Source: JAOUEA01 sp035249905 (lineage in GTDB: Bacteria; Actinomycetota; UBA4738; HRBIN12). Taken from it: a DNA stretch of 64,000 bases. Position 1 is the stretch's first letter. Every line of letters begins with the position of its first letter. Under the pieces are notes generated by a model, which was not told the DNA's origin, ran no database searches, and saw only the letters and a list, made by a program, of their open reading frames with translations. The position numbers and the translations under genes are program-made. This document shows positions 33,936-40,808 of this stretch, piece after piece. Location of the stretch: contig DATFFT010000006.1 of assembly GCA_035249905.1 (NCBI GenBank), positions 1-64,000 on the forward strand, read 5' to 3'.

Positions 33936-35153
33936 TCACGCGGTGACCCGCCGAACGATCTCGGTGAACGCCTCGTCGTCGACGAGCCCTTTCGTCTCGA
34001 GCGAGCGGGCCTTCACCTCGTCGAGGATCGCCAGCGCCTGCTCGTCGGACGCGGTGAGCCCGAGCCGCTCGAGCGCTGCGGCGACCGAGTCGATGCCCGA
34101 GCCCTTGCCGAGCACGAGCAGGGGTTCCGGCTGGCCGACGAGCTCGGGGCGGTAGGGGAAGCTCTCCGTGAGCTCGTCGCCGACGTTGCGGACCCAGGTC
34201 GTGATGATGCCGCTCTCGACGTTGTAGAGCCGCTCCCCCACGACCGGGCGGTTCGAGGGCTGGGAGACCCCCGCGATCTGCATCACCAGCTTCGAGAGCT
34301 CGGTGAACCGCTCGGTTCGGATGCCCGTGTCGAGCCCGTACATCGTGAGCAGGGCGAGCACGGTCTCCTCCATCGGGGTGTTCCCCGCCCGCTCCCCGAT
34401 GCCGGTCACTGTCGTCTGGATCACCTCGACACCCTCGGCGATCGCGATCAACGTGTTCGCGACCCCGAGGCCGAAGTCCATGTGGAAGTGCGTCTCGAGC
34501 GGCACGCCGAGCCGTTCGCGCGTGCGCCGCACGAACAGCTGCACCCCGTGCGGGGAGAGCACGCCGAACGTGTCGACGAGCCCGACCGCGTCGACATGGC
34601 CGTCGGTCGCGACCTTCTCGAGCAGATCGAGGTACTCGACGAGGCCTGCCCGGGTCGCGTCGATCGGGAAGAACGACACCTTCATCCCGAGCTCGTGCGC
34701 GAGTGCGGTGGCCTCGACCGATGCATCGATCGCGCGCTCGACCGGCCAGCGATACGCCTTCTCGACCAGATGGTGGCTCGACGGGATCTCCATCACGACG
34801 CCGGTGACGCCGCAGTCCGCCGCCCGCTTGACGTCGTCGACCATGCACCGGCTGAACGCGTAGATCTCCGACGGCAGGCCGGCCTTCACCATGAGCCGCA
34901 CGGCCTCCTCGTCGGCGGGCGAAACCGCGGGCAGCCCGGCTTCGATGCGATGCACCCCGGCCTCGGCCAGCGCCTCGGCGATCCGCAGCTTCTCCTCGGC
35001 GGTGAAGACCACGCCCGCCTGCTGTTCCCCGTCGCGCAGGGTCACGTCGTGGACCTGCACCGTCGAGGGGAGATCGAACCCCTCGGTGACCTCAGGCAGG
35101 AAGTTCCACGGGCTCGTGAACCATCGGTCGGTGTGCCACGGTTCCGACGTCAT
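33936..35153 (-). CDS. HMGL-like (DRE-TIM) lyase/synthase, second copy
   Basis: This 405-residue DRE-TIM protein has the canonical VTLRDGEQ (residues 38-44) and a metal motif in variant form (HFHMDFGLG for HxHND). GIGERAGNTPMEE is the typical isopropylmalate/homocitrate synthase-group loop. Its N-terminal block SPWNFLPEVTEGFDLP is shared with the paralogue at 13798, marking a subgroup distinct from leucine-pathway enzymes. It would cleave or form a C-C bond on a 2-oxo acid or acyl-CoA. ATG35153 with GAGGGGACGAG upstream is chosen; ATG35180 is possible. First gene of the leftward unit, with an ATTATGTAC element about 46 bases upstream. Confidence 0.85.
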   Translation of the reverse strand: MTSEPWHTDRWFTSPWNFLPEVTEGFDLPSTVQVHDVTLRDGEQQAGVVFTAEEKLRIAEALAEAGVHRIEAGLPAVSPADEEAVRLMVKAGLPSEIYAFSRCMVDDVKRAADCGVTGVVMEIPSSHHLVEKAYRWPVERAIDASVEATALAHELGMKVSFFPIDATRAGLVEYLDLLEKVATDGHVDAVGLVDTFGVLSPHGVQLFVRRTRERLGVPLETHFHMDFGLGVANTLIAIAEGVEVIQTTVTGIGERAGNTPMEETVLALLTMYGLDTGIRTERFTELSKLVMQIAGVSQPSNRPVVGERLYNVESGIITTWVRNVGDELTESFPYRPELVGQPEPLLVLGKGSGIDSVAAALERLGLTASDEQALAILDEVKARSLETKGLVDDEAFTEIVRRVTA

Positions 35154-35195
35154 CGATGCTCGTCCCCTCTCCCCCGACATGGGCTGCCTATATAG

Positions 35196-35207
35196 CACAT
35201 TATGTAC
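35196..35207. promoter_or_regulatory. Second ATTATGTAC operator candidate, upstream of the HMGL-like operon
   Basis: CACATTATGTAC (the shared nine bases at 35199-35207) stands in an AT-rich patch with TATATAG immediately to its left, which can serve as the -10 of the leftward HMGL operon. The exact nine-base match to 25246-25254, ten kilobases away, suggests one regulator, most simply the GntR protein at 27410. Confidence 0.45.
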
Positions 35208-35299
35208 AACCCGAGGCGGGCGCCTTCCGGATGCTTCAGTCCACGCCGACAACGGCCGACACCGCGGACAGGTACCCTCGACCGATCCTTCCTGGTCCC

Positions 35300-37063
35300 A
35301 TGTCGATCATCTCCTCGTCCCTTCCTCGCCCGATGACCATGGCGGTGCTCACCCTGGTCGTGGCCCTCGCCCCGTCCGCGTCGGCCACCGGCGATGCGGC
35401 CCCCGGCGACGGGTACGCGGGCTCGTCGGGTGACGCCCGCCCGGCCCCGGCGTCGGCCCCGGCGGCGCCCCGCGTGCGGCTCGACGTCGGCCCGACCACA
35501 CCGGGCATCGACGTGAGCCACTGGCAGGGCGAGATCGACTGGGGGAAGGTCGCCCGAGCGGGGAAGCGGTTCGTCTTCCTGAAGGCGACCGACGGGCACG
35601 ACTTCCTCGATCCCACGTTCTTCCGGAACCGTACGGGTGCCAGGACGAACGGGCTGCGTGTCGGCGCCTATCACTTCGCGCGGCCCGACCCGTCGAAGGG
35701 TGACGCGGTCGAGGAAGCGCGCTGGTTCGTGAGCCGGGCGGACCCGCGACCGGGGAACCTGCTTCCGGTGCTGGATCTCGAGACGAGCAAGGGCCTCGAC
35801 TCGAAGGGCGTGACGCTCTGGGCACGTCGTTGGGTCGCCGAGGTGCGCCGTCTCACGGGCGTGACCCCGCTCGTGTATACGAGCCCGTACGGGTGGCTGA
35901 GCCGCACCGGCGACTCGCGCGCGCTGGCCCGGGACGGCGCGCCGCTGTGGATCGCCCACTGGGGGGTGTCCTCGCCGCTGCTGCCCGCCGGCGGTTGGGA
36001 CGGCGCGGGATGGCGGGTGTGGCAGCACACGAGCCACGGGCGCGTCGCCGGCATCTCGGGTCGGGTCGACCTCGACGTGGTGCCAGGGCATTCGCTCGGT
36101 CCGATCACGATCCGGCGCCTGCTGGTGAACGTCGAGGGCGGCGCCGGCAAGGTCATCAGCTCCCCCGCGGGCCTCGGGTGCAGCGCAACGTGCTCGAAGA
36201 GCGTGGACCCGGGCAGGGTCGTCACCCTCACGGCCCGGCCGGACGACGGCGCGTACTTCACCGGTTGGAGCGGCGCGTGCTCCGGAGACGGCGCCTCGTG
36301 CACGATCACGATGCGCGGGAACCGCACGGTGGGCGCCACGTTCGTCACCGACGTCACGCCGCCGACCGCGGCCGTCTCGGTGAGGGCCGGGTTCCGGGGT
36401 CCGATCGTGGTCGCCTTCGACGAGCCGGTTCGCCGCGTGACCGCTGCCAACGTCTTCCTGCGTGCCGGGGGACGCACGCCCGTCACCCGGGTGTGCCGCT
36501 CGGCCGCCGGCACGCCGGTGGGCTGCGACGGGCCGCTGCGTTCGATCGTGCTGTGGCCGTCCTCGCCGCTCGTGCCCGGCCGCGACTACCGGGTCCTCGT
36601 GGACCCGCCCGGCGCCGTTCCCGTCGTGGACCGGGTCGGGAATCCCGCGCCGCCGATGGTGCATCCGTTCGAGGCGCCGAGATCGGTCGAGCAGTCCCAC
36701 GCCCCGGTGGGCCTCGCGCCCCGCAGGGCTTGGAAGCACGTCCGGTCCTCGAGAGCGTCTGGCGGATCGTTGGCGGCCGCCGAGCGAGCGGGGTCGAAGG
36801 CCACGATCGGTTTCGACGGAACCGGGATCGACTGGGTCACGGTGACGGGGCCCAACCGAGGACGCGCACGGATCTGGATCGACGGCGAACGCCGCCGGAT
36901 CGTCGACCTGTTCTCCGCGAGGCGGACGTTCGGCGTCGAGGAGCGGATCGACGGCCTGGCCGACCGAGCCCACACGCTCCGCATCGAGGTCATGGGGAGC
37001 CGGTCGTCCCGATCGCACGGCCGGTGGGTCACGGTCGACCGCTTCGTCGTGACCGGCCCCTGA
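35300..37063 (+). CDS. Secreted GH25 lysozyme with InlB-type, Ig-like and C-terminal beta domains
   Basis: This 587-residue exported muramidase carries a signal segment at about 8-30 (TMAVLTLVVALAPSASA). The GH25 barrel (about 66-260) starts PGIDVSHWQGEIDW with Asp71 and has the catalytic LDLET with Asp159 and Glu161. Residues about 273-345 form an InlB-B-like repeat (YFTGWSGACSGDGASC, VGATFV), about 350-460 an Ig-like domain (PIVVAFDEPV), and the last 100 residues a beta-rich domain that may bind carbohydrate. It probably remodels or attacks peptidoglycan outside the cell. Start uncertain: ATG35300 lacks a clear ribosome site; ATG35333 and 35339 are alternatives. Confidence 0.85.
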   Translation: MSIISSSLPRPMTMAVLTLVVALAPSASATGDAAPGDGYAGSSGDARPAPASAPAAPRVRLDVGPTTPGIDVSHWQGEIDWGKVARAGKRFVFLKATDGHDFLDPTFFRNRTGARTNGLRVGAYHFARPDPSKGDAVEEARWFVSRADPRPGNLLPVLDLETSKGLDSKGVTLWARRWVAEVRRLTGVTPLVYTSPYGWLSRTGDSRALARDGAPLWIAHWGVSSPLLPAGGWDGAGWRVWQHTSHGRVAGISGRVDLDVVPGHSLGPITIRRLLVNVEGGAGKVISSPAGLGCSATCSKSVDPGRVVTLTARPDDGAYFTGWSGACSGDGASCTITMRGNRTVGATFVTDVTPPTAAVSVRAGFRGPIVVAFDEPVRRVTAANVFLRAGGRTPVTRVCRSAAGTPVGCDGPLRSIVLWPSSPLVPGRDYRVLVDPPGAVPVVDRVGNPAPPMVHPFEAPRSVEQSHAPVGLAPRRAWKHVRSSRASGGSLAAAERAGSKATIGFDGTGIDWVTVTGPNRGRARIWIDGERRRIVDLFSARRTFGVEERIDGLADRAHTLRIEVMGSRSSRSHGRWVTVDRFVVTGP

Positions 37064-37156
37064 TCTCGGGACCTCGGAGGCCTCGACCGAGGGCCACCCG
37101 ACCACCCCTCGCCTGCGGCCTCGGCGACGGGGCCCCGAAGATGCTAAGCATGATGC

Positions 37157-37993
37157 ATGGCAGACCCTGCATCGCTCCCCGAAGGAGCGGCGGCGCTGTT
37201 CCGTGAGCCGCCGGAAGGATTCATCGCCGCCCGCGACGCTCTCGCCGCCGGCCTGGCCGACGCGGGAGACGCGGACGGGTCGCGAGCGGTGAAGGCCCTC
37301 CGCAAGCCCACGGTGGTGGCCTGGTCGATCGACCAGGTGGCGGAGCGGGACCCCGACGGGGTGCATGCCCTGCTTGACGCGGGTGCGGAGCTCCGCGCCG
37401 CGCAGCAGGCCGCGCTCTCCTCGAAGCGAGGCGCGACGGACCGGCTGCAGGAGGCGGGCGCGACACGCAAGGAGGCGGTCGCACGCCTCGCGAACGTCGC
37501 GGAGGAGGCGCTGAGGGAAGCCGGCCGATCGGCGGAAGCCCATTCCGATGCGATCGTCCAGGCGCTGGAGATCTGCTCGGTGGATCCCGAGGCGGGAGCA
37601 GCGCTCGCCGCGGGCACGCTGGAACGCCCGCCCGAACGAGCAGCGGGGTTCGGCGAGCTGTTCGGATTGACCTCGGTCGAGGGCGGCCTCGAGCAGCCCT
37701 CGAGAACATCGCGGCGAACGTCGGCCGGGGCCGCCAAGCGCGCCGGCCGTGCCGACCGACGGGCCGACGCCGCGCGCCTGCGCCGCGACCGAGACGCGGT
37801 CGCCCGCCGCGCGCGCAAGGCACGGGACGCCGCCGACGGGTTCGCACGCGAGCTCGAGGGCATGCGCCGACGACTCGATGTCGTCGAGGGCAAGCACGCG
37901 ACGGCCGAGTCGGAGGCATCCGAGCTCGAACTCGAGCTCGCCCGGGCGGAGCGGGCGCTGCGAAGTGCGGAGGAGGGCGTCGACGACAGCTGA
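37157..37993 (+). CDS. Ala/Arg/Glu-rich helical protein of unknown function
   Basis: This 278-residue protein has no recognised catalytic domain. The first 150 residues contain a patterned helical region with KALRKPTVVAWSIDQVAE; the last 90 are highly charged with heptad spacing (RRLDVVEGKHATAESEASEL), predicting a coiled coil. No signal peptide or membrane segment, so cytoplasmic. Similar short Ala-rich proteins with a KALRKP-x-x-x-AW motif occur in actinobacteria as hypotheticals, to my recollection. TAAGCA six bases before the ATG suggests a leaderless transcript. Function not assigned. Confidence 0.65.
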   Translation: MADPASLPEGAAALFREPPEGFIAARDALAAGLADAGDADGSRAVKALRKPTVVAWSIDQVAERDPDGVHALLDAGAELRAAQQAALSSKRGATDRLQEAGATRKEAVARLANVAEEALREAGRSAEAHSDAIVQALEICSVDPEAGAALAAGTLERPPERAAGFGELFGLTSVEGGLEQPSRTSRRTSAGAAKRAGRADRRADAARLRRDRDAVARRARKARDAADGFARELEGMRRRLDVVEGKHATAESEASELELELARAERALRSAEEGVDDS

Positions 37994-38155
37994 CGGGTCC
38001 CATCCGTTCTCGACGGGTCGTGCAGCCCACAGGCGAGGGACGCTCGGGCGCTGCGGGCCGGCCCGTGCGGGCCTACCGTCGAGCGTGGAGGTGAGTCTTC
38101 CAGGACCGCGCCGACGTCGTCGGCGCCACCGCGTTCGCGCCCGAGAGCGTTGGGC

Positions 38156-38737
38156 TCACGATCTCGTTCGCGGTGGCCGCGCTGGTGATGCTGGCTCCGA
38201 GGAAGGAGCCTCTGCCCGGGTGATCTCGTAGCGGACCCCCTGCCACGTCTCCGTGCCGTCGGTGCGCTCGAAGCGCTCGACGAGGCGCATGCCCACCTTC
38301 TCCGCGACGCGGATCGACGGGATGTTCTCCGCGCTGGCGAAGGCTCGAACGACCTCGGCCCCGAGCGCATCGAACGCGAAGGACACCAGCGCGGCGACCG
38401 CCTCGGTCGCGTACCCGCGGCCCTGGTAGGCGGGGTCCATCGTGTAGCCGACCTTGATCACCCCGGCCTCGCCGTCGGCGGGGCTCATGCCGACGTCGCC
38501 GACGAGTGCGTGGGAGTCACGCTCCTCCACTGAGAACTGCACCCACCCCCCGGCCTCGCCGGGCTGCCTGGGGGCCATCTCCTCGATCTCCGCCCGCACA
38601 CCCTCCACGTCGGTGCGCGCCCAGCCCTGGTAGCGGTGCACCTCCGGATCGCTGCGGTACGCCGCGATCGCGCCGGCGTCGTCCGGCAGCGAGCGCCGCA
38701 GCACCAAACGCTCGGTCCGGATGCGATCGGGAGTCAT
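38156..38737 (-). CDS. GNAT-family N-acetyltransferase (RimJ/RimL-like)
   Basis: This 193-residue GNAT enzyme transfers acetyl from acetyl-CoA to an amine. It starts RIRTERLVLRRSLPDDA, as in the RimJ/RimL group, and has the acetyl-CoA pyrophosphate loop YQGRGYATEA and the ENIPSIRVAEKVGM motif. The acceptor is unknown; members of this group modify ribosomal proteins, antibiotics or metabolites. It starts at ATG38737 without a ribosome site but with TAGGCT nine bases upstream, so it is probably translated from a leaderless mRNA. The 160 bases between its end and the preceding gene show nothing recognisable. Confidence 0.88.
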   Translation of the reverse strand: MTPDRIRTERLVLRRSLPDDAGAIAAYRSDPEVHRYQGWARTDVEGVRAEIEEMAPRQPGEAGGWVQFSVEERDSHALVGDVGMSPADGEAGVIKVGYTMDPAYQGRGYATEAVAALVSFAFDALGAEVVRAFASAENIPSIRVAEKVGMRLVERFERTDGTETWQGVRYEITRAEAPSSEPASPARPPRTRS

Positions 38738-38746
38738 GGGGCAGGA

Positions 38747-38752
38747 AGCCTA
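38747..38752 (-). promoter_or_regulatory. -10 hexamer TAGGCT, leaderless GNAT transcript
   Basis: TAGGCT on the minus strand, nine bases before the ATG at 38737, with no Shine-Dalgarno sequence between. Same arrangement as at 39541, 44668, 50887, 53944 and 58449. Confidence 0.4.
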
Positions 38753-38774
38753 CCCGAGCCCGACGGCGGAGCCG

Positions 38775-39533
38775 TCAGCGCTTCCGTGCCTTCCAGGCTT
38801 CTTCGATCGGCCATCTCCGTGACCACTCGACCGTGGCGAGTGGGTCCGACGGCGGCTCGGCGTCGTCGGGGGCGCGATACTCAACCAGATCCTCGACCTC
38901 GAACCCGCTCGAGCGCAGCAGGCGGATCATCTCCCCGTGCGGGATCGCGAACTCCACAGCGCCCGCGGCATCGGGCCAGACGAAGCGGTGCATGCCGAAG
39001 TGCGGCCGCACGAGCGTCTCGCCCGCCGGCAGGTCGTCGTCGGGGAACGTCAGCATCGACAGATAGGAATGGCCGATGAAGACGAGGCGTCCGCCGGGGC
39101 GGAGCAGGCGCGCCGCCTCGGGGATCCAGCGATGGGGGTCGCACCAGATCGCAGCGCCGTACTCCGAGATCGCGAGATCGAACGACGCGTCGCGCAACGG
39201 TGGCCGCTCGGCATCGGCATGGATCAGCGGGAAGCGGAGACCGAACTCCCGCTGGAACGACCTGGCCGTGGCGAGCTGCGCGCCGGAGTTGTCGAGGCCG
39301 ACCGGGCGGGCGCCGCGGCGAGCGAGCCAGGCCGAGACGTAGCCGGTGCCGCATCCGAGCTCGATCACGTCGACGCCCTCGAGGTCGGGCAGCAGCCCCA
39401 GCTCGGACTCGGGCACGTGCCAGATGCCCCAACCGATCTCCTCGCGTGCCCAATCGCGGCGACCGCGATCGACCCAGTCGCCCGCGTCGGCGTCCCATGC
39501 CTCGCGGTTGGCTCGCACGTGCTCATCGGACAT
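38775..39533 (-). CDS. Class I SAM-dependent methyltransferase
   Basis: This 252-residue Rossmann-fold methyltransferase has motif I in VIELGCGTGYVSAWLARRG (about 54-72), the acidic residue ending strand 2 in VGLDNS, motif II in FDLAISEYGA and motif III in LLRPGGRLVFIGH. An unusual Trp-rich N-terminus (DWVDRGRRDWAREEIGWGIW) matches a subgroup of uncharacterised actinobacterial methyltransferases. The substrate is unknown. Starts face to face with the AlkZ-like gene; TATCGT seven bases before the ATG indicates leaderless expression. Confidence 0.88.
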   Translation of the reverse strand: MSDEHVRANREAWDADAGDWVDRGRRDWAREEIGWGIWHVPESELGLLPDLEGVDVIELGCGTGYVSAWLARRGARPVGLDNSGAQLATARSFQREFGLRFPLIHADAERPPLRDASFDLAISEYGAAIWCDPHRWIPEAARLLRPGGRLVFIGHSYLSMLTFPDDDLPAGETLVRPHFGMHRFVWPDAAGAVEFAIPHGEMIRLLRSSGFEVEDLVEYRAPDDAEPPSDPLATVEWSRRWPIEEAWKARKR

Positions 39534-39540
39534 GGCGCAC

Positions 39541-39546
39541 ACGATA
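39541..39546 (-). promoter_or_regulatory. -10 hexamer TATCGT, leaderless methyltransferase transcript
   Basis: TATCGT on the minus strand, seven bases before the ATG at 39533; no ribosome-binding sequence intervenes. Confidence 0.4.
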
Positions 39547-39573
39547 CGAGGAGCCATCGGCGATGATGCCCCC

Positions 39574-40743
39574 GTGCGAACGATCGACGTCGAGGAACGC
39601 CGGGCGCGGCTGGGTCTGCGCCACCATCTGGCGCGTCCGGCCCCGAGCGTGGACCGGGCCGTCGAGGCGCTCGTCGGGGCCCACTCGAGCGACCCGTCGA
39701 GCGTCTTCCTCTCGGCCCGGGCGCGCGTCGAGGGCTTCGAGCCGAGGCTGCTCGAGGACGCTCTGTACGAACGGCGATCGCTGGTGCGCATGCTCGGCAT
39801 GCGTCGCACGCTTTTCGTCGTGCCGACCCAGCTCGGCGGCGTGATGAACGAGGCATGCACGAAGGCGCTCGTCCCCGGCCAGCGCAAACGGCTGATCGCG
39901 ATGCTCGGCGAGCAGGGCGTCGCCGAGGACCCCGCACGGTGGCTCGACCGGGTCTCGGCCCGTACCCTGGCCGCCCTCGAGTCGCGGGGCGAGGCGAGTG
40001 CGCGCGAGCTCACCGCCGAGGTGCCCGAGCTCGCCACGAAGCTCTCGTTCGGTGAGGGCAGGACCTGGGGCGGCAGCGTCGGGGTCTCGACCCGGGTCCT
40101 GTTCCTGCTCGCGACCGAGGGTCGGATCGTGCGCGTCCGCCCGGCCGGCTCGTGGACGTCGGGTCAGTACCGGTGGGCGCCCACCGACCGCTGGCTCGAC
40201 GGGGGGCTGCCCGATGTCCCGCGCGACGAGGCGTGCGCCGAGCTGCTGCGCCGGTGGCTCCGGGCGTTCGGTCCGGCGACCACGACCGACCTCCGCTGGT
40301 GGACGGGCTGGACGGCCAAGCTCTCGGCCGCGACGCTGGCCGCGTTGGGGGCCGTCGAGGTCGAGCTCGAGGGAGGGACCGGATGGGTCCTTCCCGACGA
40401 CCTCGACCCCGTGACGGCGCCCCACCCCTGGATCGCACTCCTCCCGTCGCTCGACGCCACCGTGATGGGATGGAAGGAACGCGACTGGTACCTCGGCGAT
40501 CACGCGGAGACGCTGTTCGACCGCAACGGCAACGCCGGCCCCACGATCTGGGCCGATGGACGCGTGGTCGGAGGCTGGGCGCTGGGCGCCGGCGGCGAGA
40601 TCGTGACCCGGTTGCTCGAGCCGGTCGGCGACGACGTCGCCGCCGCGATCGACGCCGAGCGGGAACGGCTCGAGCGATGGCTCGGCGACGTGCGCGTCAC
40701 GCCGAGGTTCCGGACACCGCTCGATCGCGAGCTCTCTGCCTAG
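39574..40743 (+). CDS. Winged-helix DNA-binding domain protein (AlkZ/YcaQ superfamily)
   Basis: This 389-residue protein of the HTH_42 superfamily includes bacterial DNA glycosylases AlkZ and AlkX (YcaQ) that excise alkylated or crosslinked bases. The N-terminal helical region, three winged-helix-like units (for example VSTRVLFLLATEGRIVRVRPAGSW and AELLRRWLRAFGPATTTDLRWWTG) and the C-terminal beta domain (WIALLPSLDATVMGWKERDWYL) are recognisable. The catalytic QxQ of AlkZ is not present at the expected site, which reads GAHSSDPSS, so activity is uncertain. GTG39574 is taken as start; ATG39532 would overlap the divergent methyltransferase start. Confidence 0.8.
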   Translation: MRTIDVEERRARLGLRHHLARPAPSVDRAVEALVGAHSSDPSSVFLSARARVEGFEPRLLEDALYERRSLVRMLGMRRTLFVVPTQLGGVMNEACTKALVPGQRKRLIAMLGEQGVAEDPARWLDRVSARTLAALESRGEASARELTAEVPELATKLSFGEGRTWGGSVGVSTRVLFLLATEGRIVRVRPAGSWTSGQYRWAPTDRWLDGGLPDVPRDEACAELLRRWLRAFGPATTTDLRWWTGWTAKLSAATLAALGAVEVELEGGTGWVLPDDLDPVTAPHPWIALLPSLDATVMGWKERDWYLGDHAETLFDRNGNAGPTIWADGRVVGGWALGAGGEIVTRLLEPVGDDVAAAIDAERERLERWLGDVRVTPRFRTPLDRELSA

Positions 40744-40795
40744 CACCCTGTCTCGAGCCTTCCCGGAAGGCGCCGGGACTGTCGTGCCCGACTCC

Positions 40796-40801
40796 TATGC
40801 T
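40796..40801 (+). promoter_or_regulatory. -10 hexamer TATGCT upstream of the cyclase-ATPase-TPR gene
   Basis: TATGCT lies seven bases before ATG40809, with no ribosome site. This favours ATG40809 over the in-frame ATG at 40797, which falls inside the hexamer. Confidence 0.35.
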
Positions 40802-40808
40802 GGACGTC

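Noticed and set aside
37064..37156. CCTCGG and CCGAGG arms after the lysozyme gene as a terminator
   Set aside because: The arms are short, the loop is GC-rich and no T-run follows; not strong enough to annotate.
35150..37897. Very long open frame opposite the GH25 lysozyme
   Set aside because: Composition is typical of a shadow frame, no motifs; the plus strand has a clear lysozyme with catalytic residues.
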